Origin: Methanomassiliicoccales archaeon
Lineage (GTDB): Archaea; Thermoplasmatota; Thermoplasmata; Methanomassiliicoccales; UBA472
Length of the DNA stretch: 44,191 nt
Assembly: GCA_036504055.1 (NCBI GenBank)
Contig: DASXVU010000021.1
Span: forward strand, 1-44,191
Direction of reading: 5' to 3'
The notes beneath the pieces were generated by a model. That model did no database searches. It was given only the letters and a program-made list of their open reading frames with translations, and was not told where the DNA came from. Both the position numbers and the translations under genes were made by a program. Shown one piece after another: positions 35,024 to 43,276 of this stretch (position 1 is its first letter; each line of letters begins with the position of its first letter).

Positions 35024-36301
35024 ATGTCCGATCATAAGATCACCAAGGTTTGGGCCAGAGAGGTCCTTGATTCCCGAGGCAATCCGACCGTTGAGGCTGA
35101 GGTTAGCACGCCGACCGTTACGGTCAGCGCCATAGCACCATCAGGTGCGTCGACCGGAACGCACGAGGCCGTGGAGTTCAGGGACGGCGGTCCCAGATAT
35201 GGGGGCAAAGGCGTCCTCAAAGCGGTGGAAAACATCCGGAAGATCATTGCCCCGGTATTGGTCGGCATGGATGTCACCGACCTCAAGGCGATCGATCTGG
35301 CCATGATCGCTCTGGACGGCACGGAGAACAAATCCCGGCTAGGGGGCAATGCCACCACGGCGGTCTCGTTCGCCTGCGCCAGGACCGGGGCCATCGTGAA
35401 GGGAGTGCCGCTGCATGAGCACTTGGGTAAGGGAAGTCATGTGTTGCCGGTCCCGTCAATGAACGTGATCAACGGCGGCAAACATGCTGGCGGCAATCTT
35501 CGTCCCCAGGAATTCATGATATCGCCGGTTGGGGCCAAGACCTTCGCCGAATCGCTGCGCTATGGGGCCGAGGTCTACCAGGCACTCAAATCAGTGCTGA
35601 AGGATGCGTACGGTGTCGGCGCCATCAACGTTGGCGATGAGGGAGGTTTCGCTCCCCCGATGAACACCGTCAGGGAGGCGCTGGACACTCTCGTCAAGGC
35701 CATCGAGAAGGCCGATTATGTTCCGGGCAGGGATGTCTCCTTGGCCATGGACCCGGCGGCAAGCGAGTTCTTCGAGGATGGCGAATACGTGATAGACGGC
35801 GTCCGTCTGGACCCAGGTCAGATGGTCGGTTTCTACGAGGACCTCCTGAAGGACTATCCGATCGTTAGCCTGGAGGACCCTTTCGACGAGGAGGCCTTCG
35901 ATACCTTCGCCCAGCTGACCAAGGACGTGGGGAAGAAGCTGCAGATCGTGGGCGACGACCTGTTCGTCACCAATGTGAGGATGCTGCGGAAAGCGGTGCC
36001 AATGGGGGCGGGTAACGCTCTCCTGCTCAAGGTCAACCAGGTGGGAACGATCACGGAAGCGCTCGAAGCATCCGATTTCGCGTTCAAGAACAGGTATAAC
36101 GTCATGGTATCCCATCGATCCGGCGAGAGCGAGGACACCACCATCGCCGACATCGCGGTGGCCATCGGTTGCGGGCAGATCAAGACCGGAGCGCCGTGCC
36201 GGGCCGAGAGGACCTGCAAGTACAACCGCCTGGTGCGCATCGAGGAAGCGCTGGGACAGAAGGCCAAGTTCGCCGGGGTCCAGGCGTTCAGGTCCCAATA
36301 G
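35024..36301 (+). CDS. eno: Enolase
   Basis: This 425-residue enzyme interconverts 2-phosphoglycerate and phosphoenolpyruvate. Motifs visible are the N-terminal VLDSRGNPTVEAEV, the SGASTGTHEAVEFRDG flap loop, MNVINGGKHAGGNLRPQEFM, the metal ligand EDPFDEEAF, GDDLFVTN and the SHRSGESEDTTIAD signature. The length is normal. A GAGTAGG ribosome binding site sits before the ATG. It probably serves gluconeogenesis from pyruvate in a methanogen. It ends in TAG, and the nicotinate phosphoribosyltransferase-like gene follows after 83 bases. Confidence 0.96.
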   Translation: MSDHKITKVWAREVLDSRGNPTVEAEVSTPTVTVSAIAPSGASTGTHEAVEFRDGGPRYGGKGVLKAVENIRKIIAPVLVGMDVTDLKAIDLAMIALDGTENKSRLGGNATTAVSFACARTGAIVKGVPLHEHLGKGSHVLPVPSMNVINGGKHAGGNLRPQEFMISPVGAKTFAESLRYGAEVYQALKSVLKDAYGVGAINVGDEGGFAPPMNTVREALDTLVKAIEKADYVPGRDVSLAMDPAASEFFEDGEYVIDGVRLDPGQMVGFYEDLLKDYPIVSLEDPFDEEAFDTFAQLTKDVGKKLQIVGDDLFVTNVRMLRKAVPMGAGNALLLKVNQVGTITEALEASDFAFKNRYNVMVSHRSGESEDTTIADIAVAIGCGQIKTGAPCRAERTCKYNRLVRIEEALGQKAKFAGVQAFRSQ

Positions 36302-36384
36302 GGCGGGCCTCCAAACCATTATTCCCATTTTTCTGCCAGAACATTTCTTTAGTCAGATATCGTTGCCTTCCGGGAGGCGGGATA

Positions 36385-37578
36385 TTGGGTAGGTTCTTCG
36401 GGGCTTCTGACCAGGACATTGCCGAGGGCAGGACGACTGACATATATTTCGAGAGGACCATGGAGGTCCTCAAACAACAGGGCCTGCTCGGCGTCGACAC
36501 GCTATCGGAATTCACAGTGGCATCGCTCCCGGATTCCTGGCCATGGGGGGTGTTCTGCGGTTCTGAGGAGGTCATACGGCTCTTCGAGGGCAAGAACGTC
36601 GACCTGGTGGGCATACCGGAAGGGACGATATTCCGCTCCCGCAGCTATGATGGAATAAAGGTACCGGTCATGAAGCTGGAAGGCCCCTATGGCGAATATT
36701 GCCCGCTGGAAACGCCTGCGCTGGGTTTCATGTGCTTCTCCAGCGGGGTGGCGACCATGTCCGCCCGGTGCAAGATCGCCGCCGAAGGCAAAACGGTCCT
36801 GTCGTTTGGCGTTCGCCGCATGCATCCGGCGATCGCACCGGTCATCGACCGTTCCTCGTACATCGGTGGATGCGACGCGGTTTCATCCGTCATCGGGGGC
36901 GAAACGGTGGAGCAGGAACCCTCCGGGACGATGCCCCACGCACTTGTCATCATGATCGGTGACCAGCGGAAAGCCTTCAAGGCCTTCGATGACATCGTGG
37001 AACGGGACGTGCCTCGGGTGGCGCTGGTCGATACCTACTGTGATGAGAAGTTCGAGGCCATCATGGCCTGTGAGACGGTCAAGGACCTGTTCGCGGTCAG
37101 GCTCGACACACCCGGATCGAGGCGCGGAAATTTCGCCGACATCATCCGAGAGGTCCGCTGGGAGATGGACTCCAGAGGATATCAAGGTGTCAAGATCATC
37201 GTTTCCGGGGGGCTGTGTGACAGCACCATCGGCGAACTGTCCAAGGCGGGCGCGGACGGTTTCGGAGTGGGCACGAGCATCAGCAATGCCCCGACCGTCG
37301 ACTTTGCCATGGACATCGTGGAGAAGGAGGGTAAGAACGTGGCGAAACGAGGCAAGTTCGGAGGCCGCAAGTTCGCATTCAGATGCGAGAATTGCTTCGA
37401 GTTCGGAGTAACCCGTTCACAGGACGAGGTCCCAGTATGCCCCCACTGCAACCAAGATATGACGTTGGCAGAGGTGAAACTGCTGGAGAAGGGGAAAAGG
37501 GTCTGTGGCCATCCTCATCCCAAGGAGATCCGGTCAAGGGTCATGAAGCAGATCGAACGCATGGAACTGGGGAAGTGA
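36385..37578 (+). CDS. Nicotinate phosphoribosyltransferase-like enzyme
   Basis: This 397-residue protein begins at a TTG, seven bases after a strong GGAGG; a longer open frame (36169) has no such signal and overlaps enolase. The sequence matches the archaeal nicotinate phosphoribosyltransferase group: GPYGEYCPLETPALGFMCFSSG, FGVRRMHPAIAPVIDR, VDTYCDEKF, IIVSGGLCDSTIGEL and GVGTSISNAPTVDF. The family attaches phosphoribosyl to nicotinate in NAD salvage. A C-terminal zinc-ribbon-like segment, CENCFEFG then CPHCNQDM, is present. OsmC follows four bases later, so the two are probably one operon. Confidence 0.82.
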   Translation: MGRFFGASDQDIAEGRTTDIYFERTMEVLKQQGLLGVDTLSEFTVASLPDSWPWGVFCGSEEVIRLFEGKNVDLVGIPEGTIFRSRSYDGIKVPVMKLEGPYGEYCPLETPALGFMCFSSGVATMSARCKIAAEGKTVLSFGVRRMHPAIAPVIDRSSYIGGCDAVSSVIGGETVEQEPSGTMPHALVIMIGDQRKAFKAFDDIVERDVPRVALVDTYCDEKFEAIMACETVKDLFAVRLDTPGSRRGNFADIIREVRWEMDSRGYQGVKIIVSGGLCDSTIGELSKAGADGFGVGTSISNAPTVDFAMDIVEKEGKNVAKRGKFGGRKFAFRCENCFEFGVTRSQDEVPVCPHCNQDMTLAEVKLLEKGKRVCGHPHPKEIRSRVMKQIERMELGK

Positions 37579-37582
37579 GAAA

Positions 37583-38005
37583 ATGGAAGAGGAGACGTTC
37601 AAGGTCAGCATGGAGATGGTGGAAGGTTACCGGTTCCGCATCGACATGAACAGCGCACAAGAGATATTCATGGACGAGCCAAAACCGCTGGGCAGTGGGC
37701 TATATCCCAATGCCGGCAAGTTCCTGGCAGCGGCTGTCGGCAACTGCCTGTGCGAAAGCCTTTCCTTCTGCGTAAGGAGGACGCACACCGAAATGCTGTC
37801 CATAAGCGCCGAGGTCTTCAGCAAGATGGAGAGGAACGACCATGGCCGCCTGAGAATAACCCACATCCAGGTCATTCTCCATCCGATACTGTCCGACCCT
37901 ACCAAGCTGAAACTCTGCCAGGAGATCTTCGAGGACTTCTGCATCGTATCGCAAAGCGTGAAGGCAGGCATACCCGTGGACGTCGAGATCATCTCACCTC
38001 CATGA
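37583..38005 (+). CDS. OsmC-like protein
   Basis: This 140-residue protein matches the OsmC/Ohr superfamily: the GSGLYPNAGKFLAAAVGNCL segment and the SLSFCVRR segment carry the two conserved cysteines used for hydroperoxide reduction. The early MEEETFKVSMEMVEGYRFRID segment and a final PVDVEIISPP complete the fold. It could reduce organic hydroperoxides or act on other thiols. It is 4 bases after the upstream gene with the end of that gene acting as its ribosome binding site, so they may be translated together. The link to NAD salvage is unclear. Confidence 0.72.
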   Translation: MEEETFKVSMEMVEGYRFRIDMNSAQEIFMDEPKPLGSGLYPNAGKFLAAAVGNCLCESLSFCVRRTHTEMLSISAEVFSKMERNDHGRLRITHIQVILHPILSDPTKLKLCQEIFEDFCIVSQSVKAGIPVDVEIISPP

Positions 38006-38085
38006 TTCTTAATCCAAGCTCATCTCTTCAGACCATCGATGGTTGAAAGGAAAACCCTTAACAGCCACATTTTTGATACTGATTC

Positions 38086-38526
38086 ATGCTAGACGAGAAG
38101 GACAAATCTATCCTTAGGGAGCTTCAAAAGGATGCCAGACGCAGCACCAAGGCGATAGCTAAGGATCTGGCGATCCCGAGGGCGACCGTACACGAAAGGA
38201 TCAGGAGGATGTCCGAGAAAGGGATCATCAAAGGATTCACTGTGGTCCCGGACTTTTCTAAGCTGGGGGAACCGATCACCGCCTTCATCCTAATGTCCTT
38301 CCTTCCCAACAACAAGATGTCCCAAAGGGAGCTGGCACAGAAGATCGCCGCCTTGGACGGGGTGCACGAGGTGCACCTGATCTCCGGCGAGCACGATATC
38401 CTCATGAAGGTTAGAGGTCAATCGATGGAGAGCATCGGCTCCCTGGTCATCGATAAGATAAGGCAGATGGACGGTGTGGGCAAGACCCTTACCTGTGCTT
38501 GCTTCGCAACCGTAAAAGATGAGTAG
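38086..38526 (+). CDS. Lrp/AsnC family transcriptional regulator
   Basis: This 146-residue regulator has an N-terminal winged helix-turn-helix (LDEKDKSILRELQKDARRS, then LAIPRATVHERIRRM) and a C-terminal RAM ligand-binding domain (ITAFILMSFL, EVHLISGEHDILMKV). Such proteins form octamers and sense amino acids. The target is unknown. It ends in TAG. A 344-base non-coding region follows. Confidence 0.88.
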   Translation: MLDEKDKSILRELQKDARRSTKAIAKDLAIPRATVHERIRRMSEKGIIKGFTVVPDFSKLGEPITAFILMSFLPNNKMSQRELAQKIAALDGVHEVHLISGEHDILMKVRGQSMESIGSLVIDKIRQMDGVGKTLTCACFATVKDE

Positions 38527-38870
38527 GACCGAAAAAAAGTGTCTGCCACTTCCGCTGCCAAGACATATGACGTAACCGACAATATATCTCTTCAAGACAT
38601 AAAACGGAACTCGCAATAAGGAGATGCCATTCGATGGTGAACAGAGGCTTTTTCAGCATGTCCGGCAAGACCTTAACGCCCTTGCCTTATGGTCGGTAAA
38701 AAACGGTCCGTCAGACATCTGGCATACAACGAAAAATGAGGTGCGAAACGTTTAATACACTCAGAAGTGTTAGTGCTTTTCACTCGGGACATAACCAATA
38801 TTTCCTGCAGTCCAGTAGCTTGTGGGCGAAGCGGACGGCTGAGGTTTATTTCTGAGTGGGGAGGGATAGG
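38527..38870. other. Intergenic region downstream of the Lrp-like gene
   Basis: No convincing gene is visible. A 43-codon open frame (38624-38755) starts right next to AAGGAG, but the spacing is zero and its product is unrecognised. TATA-like sequence occurs near 38578 (AATATATC) and 38842 (GTTTATTT); the latter would start a transcript just before the TTG of the following gene. No tRNA fold was found. Confidence 0.4.
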
Positions 38871-39212
38871 TTGTATAACGTTCAACTAGCGGAAGCTGTG
38901 TTCGGTCATGTGGCTGATAAGATCGAACCAAAATTCGGGATCCTCGGGAGAAGGGATGATCTCATGGCCACCACTAGATGTAGGATTCGAGGTGCTGAGC
39001 CGTCCGAGATGCTCATGGTGGAGCATGTTGAGACCTCACGCATTCTATGTTCATGCGGGGCAGTGACCGAGCTTGACCGATCGATGGTGGGCATCAAGCA
39101 CAAGCTTGGGAAGACGGTCGAATGCAGAAAATGCAGAAACGCCCGCATCGCCCGAGAGAAAGAGGAAGAGGAAATCGCCTTCACCGGGATAAAAGAGGAT
39201 GAAGAGTGGTGA
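38871..39212 (+). CDS. Small zinc-ribbon protein of unknown function
   Basis: This 113-residue protein starts at a TTG six bases after GGAGG; an alternative GTG at 38856 adds five residues. The middle carries two Cys pairs, ILCSCGAVTEL and VECRKCRNARIAR, spaced about 27 residues apart as in a C4 zinc ribbon. The tail is acidic (EKEEEEIAFTGIKEDEEW). The N-terminal third (VFGHVADKIEPKFGILG) is not recognised. Small zinc-ribbon proteins of this type often bind nucleic acid or other proteins. It has no close operon neighbours. Confidence 0.6.
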   Translation: MYNVQLAEAVFGHVADKIEPKFGILGRRDDLMATTRCRIRGAEPSEMLMVEHVETSRILCSCGAVTELDRSMVGIKHKLGKTVECRKCRNARIAREKEEEEIAFTGIKEDEEW

Positions 39213-39378
39213 CCCATCCTCGAAAACAATAGTCCAGAACTAGTCTGTTCTAAACCTGATATGGCTACCGGGGGAGACCATCGACTTCAATTCGGGTCCC
39301 TGGGTCCAAATCGCCTTACCTTTATATACGCCTCATCGGATAGCAACCGACCCGGTAACCTATTGGGAGCTATCCATT

Positions 39379-39978
39379 ATGGACATGTTAGTCGTATCGG
39401 GTTTTCTAGGTTCTGGCAAGACCACCATGATCTTGGCGACGATTGGAAAATATATCGAGACCACTAAGAAGAAGGTGGTGATCATCGTCAATGATTTTGG
39501 CAAGATCGGGATCGACGGGGCCGTTATGAAAAAATACGGTCTGAATGTCCAGGATATGCCTAGCGGTTGTATCTGTTGCACTTTGGGATCGGACTTCCTG
39601 GAAACGGTCAACACCGTCGCCAGCAACTTCAGGCCGGACCTGATCCTGGTAGAGCCCACTGGCATAGCCGATCCCGCAAATATCGTCGACACAATGAAGA
39701 TGTATCGGGGGCCGAAGGTCGACCCGATACGTATCTTTGTGGTGGTCGATGCGGTCAGGTTCCCGCTTATCCTCAGGGCGCTGACGGTCCCGCTCAAGAA
39801 CCAGCTCAACGCCGCTGACCTCATCGTAATCAACAAGATCGACGAGTCTGGCCCGGAGGCGGTACAGGTGGTCAGGACCAGTCTCGAAGAGCTGGGGATA
39901 AGGAAAAGAACGATCCAAATATCAGCGGCCACCGGTGAGAACCTCGATCAGGTCGTGCAAGCGATGGTGGGCGTATGA
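39379..39978 (+). CDS. CobW/COG0523-like GTPase (putative metallochaperone)
   Basis: This 199-residue GTPase has Walker A in SGFLGSGKTT, the metal-binding CxCC motif in GCICCTLG, the ExxG/Walker B stretch LILVEPTGIADP and NKID for guanine recognition. CobW-type G3E GTPases insert or deliver metals (Zn, Co, Ni, Fe). The usual C-terminal CobW_C domain is missing, so the protein is short. A TATA-like CCTTTATATACG at 39319-39330 and GGGAG before the ATG are visible. The following His-tailed gene overlaps it by four bases. In an organism rich in corrinoid proteins, cobalt or cobamide enzymes are possible clients, but this is inference. Confidence 0.8.
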   Translation: MDMLVVSGFLGSGKTTMILATIGKYIETTKKKVVIIVNDFGKIGIDGAVMKKYGLNVQDMPSGCICCTLGSDFLETVNTVASNFRPDLILVEPTGIADPANIVDTMKMYRGPKVDPIRIFVVVDAVRFPLILRALTVPLKNQLNAADLIVINKIDESGPEAVQVVRTSLEELGIRKRTIQISAATGENLDQVVQAMVGV

Positions 39979-40397
39979 TGGCGGAAGATTTCTCGGCCTG
40001 CGCCGCCAAGGTCCATGTGGCCTTCAAGCTGGGCGTTGACCCGGCCGAAATGCAGAGGATGGTCGAATCGCTGATGTCCCGGATCGCGTTGGATTGTGTC
40101 AAGGCCGGGACCCGGCTGATCGGTCATATCAAGTGCATAGCAGAGGTCGGTACAGGAAAGTATATCGCCTGTTCGGTGACCACACCAGATGGAAAACCTC
40201 GCTGTACCGGCTCATTCGACGTGTCATCGGACAGACTGGAGATCGTGGTGAACGTTCTGCAATACGGCCTGGACAAGCGGACGATCGAGGACATCGTCGA
40301 AAAGGCGGCGATCACTGGCTTCGGTGACGTCTCCAGGGTCACGGTCGAAGACCTGGACGAGCACGATCATGATGCCTGCTCAGATCACAGGCACTGA
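39975..40397 (+). CDS. His-rich-tailed small protein paired with the CobW-like GTPase
   Basis: I do not recognise this 140-residue protein. It has an alpha/beta pattern (ACAAKVHVAFKLGVDPAEMQ, GTRLIGHIKCIAEVGTGKYIACSVTTPDG) and ends with DEHDHDACSDHRH, a short His/Asp/Cys metal-binding tail. Its ATG overlaps the stop of the GTPase by four bases, so they are translationally coupled. It may carry the metal, replace the missing CobW_C domain or be the GTPase's client. The start could be either of two adjacent Met codons. Confidence 0.6.
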   Translation: MMAEDFSACAAKVHVAFKLGVDPAEMQRMVESLMSRIALDCVKAGTRLIGHIKCIAEVGTGKYIACSVTTPDGKPRCTGSFDVSSDRLEIVVNVLQYGLDKRTIEDIVEKAAITGFGDVSRVTVEDLDEHDHDACSDHRH

Positions 40398-40408
40398 AGA
40401 GCTCAGGG

Positions 40409-42856
40409 TCACTCAGGCTTGTTTTCCGGGACTGCCTTTTTCTTAGCCGCTGCCTTCTTCGTTGTTTTCTTGGCGGCGACCTTCTTGGCGGGAGATTCCT
40501 CGCCTGGAATGGCAGCCTTCTTCTTCGCAGGTGCCTTCTTCGCCGCTTTCTTGGCTGACTTCTTGGCCGTTGCCTTCTTGGTCTCTTCCCCTTCCTTCTT
40601 CGCACGCTTGTTGGAAGTGCACTCCATGTTCGCGCAGAACTGCCATGACCGGGCGCCCTTGACGCCCATGACAGGGGCGCCGCACACCTCGCACTTGGCA
40701 CCGGTAGAATAGACGGTGCCGAGCTGGGGCAATGGATATGTCCGTTTGCAGTTCGGGTATCCGGAACAGCCTATGAACCTCTTGCCGAACCGTGAATAGA
40801 GGATCCTTAGATCCTTGCCGCAATCCGGGCATTGGCCTACTGTGGTGGTGTCCCGGTTGCTCTCGCACTCCGGGTCGATGCATATGACCGCCGGAGGGCT
40901 GCCCCTGCGAATGACCCTAACCTTGGGAAGTTTGCAGAGGTCGCAGATCTGGTCGGTCGTCTGGACCAGCGCACCTCTTGGCTTGGGAAATGCCTTCTTG
41001 CATTCTGGATATCCTGAGCAACCGATGAACTCGGAGCCCTTCCTGCTCCGCAGCACCCTCAGGTTCCCGCCGCAAGCCGGACAGAGACCGATGAAGCTCT
41101 GCTCATGCAGTGCCTGCTTTATCTCATCCCCGATGTCCAGTTTGTTCTTGTCCATGACCTCCAGGATGTCAGAGAGCATGTCCTGGGATTCCTCGACCAC
41201 CTCTGGCAACGTTGTGCTGCCATTGGCTATGTCCTCCATGTCCTGCTCCAAATGGGCGGTCATCTTGCTCTCGGTGACGATCTTGGCGTGTTTCTCCAGC
41301 GCACTGGCAACGGCGATACCTGACTGTGTGGGGATGAGGTCGTTGCCCACCGCGTACTTGCGGTCGTAGAGCTTCTGGATGATATCATGCCTGGTGGACT
41401 TTGTGCCCAGGCCGAGTTTTTCCATCTCCTGGAGCAAAGTGCCTTGAGAGTATCGTCGCGGCGGTTGGGTCTCCTTGCGTTCCACGTCGAAGCCCTTGGC
41501 CTCGACCTCGGTGCCTGGGACCATGGCTGGGAGGAGGACCTCCGAGACCCTCCAATAGGGGTAGTATTTTCTCCATCCCTCGAACAGGATCCGGTACCCC
41601 TTGCTGTCGAAAGGTTCGCCCTCAACGTTGATCGTCACGTCGATCCCCTCGGACTTGGCCGCAGGCGCGACAGTGGCGAAGAAACGGCGAACTATAAGCT
41701 CATAGAGCTTCCATTTCTCGCCCTTGACCTTGTCCGGGGAGGCCGCCTCGGTCGGGTAGATCGGAGGGTGGTCAGTGGTCTCGATCCTGCCTCTCGACGG
41801 GCGTATCGATTCCTGTCTGAGTATCTCCTCTGCCTCCGACTTGAACGGAGATTCCTTGAGCTTCTCCAAAATGGTCTTAAGTGACAGAGACCGGGGATAG
41901 ACGGTGTTGTCCGTCCTAGGATATGATATGTAACCAGATGTATAGAGGTCCTCGGCCAGCTTCATCGCCATCGAAGGCGAGATTCCCATCTTGTTGGCCT
42001 CAGCCATCATCATGGTGGTGTTGAACGGGGCGGGAGGGTACTCGTCCTTCTCCTTCTTATCGAACTTCTCCACCTTTCCCGATTTTGCGTCTTTGACCTT
42101 TGCCAACGCGGCGTTCGCGTCAGCCTCCGACTTGAACGGGTTCTTCTGATGGACGCCGCCGAATGCGGTCTCTTTGAAGAAATTGGCTGTGACGTTCCAG
42201 TATGGCTCTGGGACAAAGTTGGTGATCTCCCGGTGCCGGTCCACGATGAGCGACAAAGTAGGGCTCTGGACCCGCCCGACGGAAAGGAAGTTGGACCCGA
42301 CCTGGCCGGAGTTCAAGGATATGAAACGGGTCAGCGCCGCTCCCCACGCGAGGTCTATGTACTGTCTCGATTCAGCCGCCTTGGCAAGCTTCTCGTCGGG
42401 ATCGGTCAGGTTGCTGAACGCGTTCTCGATCTCGACCTTGGTGAAGGCAGAGAACTTGGACCGCTTGACCTTTGCCATGTCCACCCCCAACAGGTGAACC
42501 GTTTCCAGACCGATGAGCTCACCTTCCCGGTCGTAGTCGGTCGCGATGATGATCTGGTCTGCGATCTTGCCCAGGTCCGTCAGGATGCCGATGATATTCT
42601 TGGCCATGACCCGTTTTTCCGGGACGGCATAGACCAGTTTCTTGGGATCGACTGCGTTCCAGTCGTTGTATTCATCGGGGTAATCTATCTCTATGATATG
42701 ACCGCGGAGACCTACGACCCAATATTCGTCCCCTTCTCTGTTGAACTCGAATACCTGGACGCCGCCCATATTCTTCCTCTTGGTCGAAGCGTTGGAAAGA
42801 ATGTAAGAAATCCTGGCGGCAGCGTTCGACTTCTCAGAGATTACTAGTATTTTCAT
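40409..42856 (-). CDS. topA: DNA topoisomerase IA with C-terminal zinc fingers and Lys/Ala-rich tail
   Basis: This 815-residue type IA topoisomerase relaxes negatively supercoiled DNA. The Toprim domain begins MKILVISEKSNAA. The catalytic tyrosine is in GYISYPRTDNTVYPR. Four C4 zinc fingers follow (CPACGG, CDLCKL, CPDCGK, CEVCGA and their partners). The last 55 residues are repeated Lys/Ala/Thr (for example AKKSAKKAAKKAPAKKK), resembling histone H1-like tails. A TATA-like CTTATAAG at 42882-42889 sits about 25 bases before the ATG at 42856, so the upstream ATG at 42946 is not used. Confidence 0.93.
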   Translation of the reverse strand: MKILVISEKSNAAARISYILSNASTKRKNMGGVQVFEFNREGDEYWVVGLRGHIIEIDYPDEYNDWNAVDPKKLVYAVPEKRVMAKNIIGILTDLGKIADQIIIATDYDREGELIGLETVHLLGVDMAKVKRSKFSAFTKVEIENAFSNLTDPDEKLAKAAESRQYIDLAWGAALTRFISLNSGQVGSNFLSVGRVQSPTLSLIVDRHREITNFVPEPYWNVTANFFKETAFGGVHQKNPFKSEADANAALAKVKDAKSGKVEKFDKKEKDEYPPAPFNTTMMMAEANKMGISPSMAMKLAEDLYTSGYISYPRTDNTVYPRSLSLKTILEKLKESPFKSEAEEILRQESIRPSRGRIETTDHPPIYPTEAASPDKVKGEKWKLYELIVRRFFATVAPAAKSEGIDVTINVEGEPFDSKGYRILFEGWRKYYPYWRVSEVLLPAMVPGTEVEAKGFDVERKETQPPRRYSQGTLLQEMEKLGLGTKSTRHDIIQKLYDRKYAVGNDLIPTQSGIAVASALEKHAKIVTESKMTAHLEQDMEDIANGSTTLPEVVEESQDMLSDILEVMDKNKLDIGDEIKQALHEQSFIGLCPACGGNLRVLRSRKGSEFIGCSGYPECKKAFPKPRGALVQTTDQICDLCKLPKVRVIRRGSPPAVICIDPECESNRDTTTVGQCPDCGKDLRILYSRFGKRFIGCSGYPNCKRTYPLPQLGTVYSTGAKCEVCGAPVMGVKGARSWQFCANMECTSNKRAKKEGEETKKATAKKSAKKAAKKAPAKKKAAIPGEESPAKKVAAKKTTKKAAAKKKAVPENKPE

Positions 42857-43276
42857 CCGAAGCGCACAAACAAGGTATCTCTTATAAGAAAGTATGGTAT
42901 ACTGGCTGCGCTTTTCCTGTGATTCCGCCATTGCTGGACAGCGCATATCAGCAGGTCATTTTTAGATCAGCGTTTCACATGTGGTGGTGCCCTTCGACTC
43001 TTCAAATGGAGGTGTTCCATGATGGTGATGATCTTGCACTTCCGGTGGTCGAATAATGCCCTGGTTCCGGGCGCATCGTGCCGTTCATTCTCTCCAAGAT
43101 CAAGATCAGCGTGCCGAATATTCCAGTATCGTCATACTTGACCTGTTCCTCTTGAATAAAGATCAATAATCCATCGGACAGACCTTGTGACTCTTCCCGC
43201 GATCGGTTGGTAGCACATCACCAGAGGTTCCGGCCAACAGATACTCGGATCCTGGTCACGTTTTCATCGTGCTCAC
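42857..43276. other. Intergenic region between topA and the asparagine-synthetase-like gene
   Basis: The topA promoter lies at the left end (TATA-like CTTATAAG, 42882-42889). On the minus strand 43002-43217 is an open frame with protein-like sequence (for example ESQGLSDGLLIFIQEEQ and DDTGIFGTLILILERM), and a second frame continues after an apparent shift to TAA at 42962. It has no start codon with a ribosome binding site. It may be a decayed gene or chance. Confidence 0.3.

Noticed and set aside
36169-36384. Longer N-terminus for the nicotinate phosphoribosyltransferase-like protein
   Set aside because: This 72-codon stretch overlaps the end of enolase and reads as its shadow frame; the TTG at 36385 has a GGAGG site.
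38624-38755. 43-codon open frame MPFDGEQRLFQHVRQ... downstream of the Lrp-like gene
   Set aside because: The AAGGAG lies directly against the ATG with no spacer and the product has no recognisable features. Conservation would be needed to reconsider.
42857-42946. Longer start for TopA at 42946
   Set aside because: The TATA-like box at 42882-42889 lies inside it, so the transcript would begin after that ATG; family start MKILVISEKS is at 42856.
43017-43140. Plus-strand short frame after GGAGGTG (MMVMILHFRW...)
   Set aside because: The ribosome binding site spacing is only four bases and the sequence is not protein-like; it overlaps the possible minus-strand remnant.
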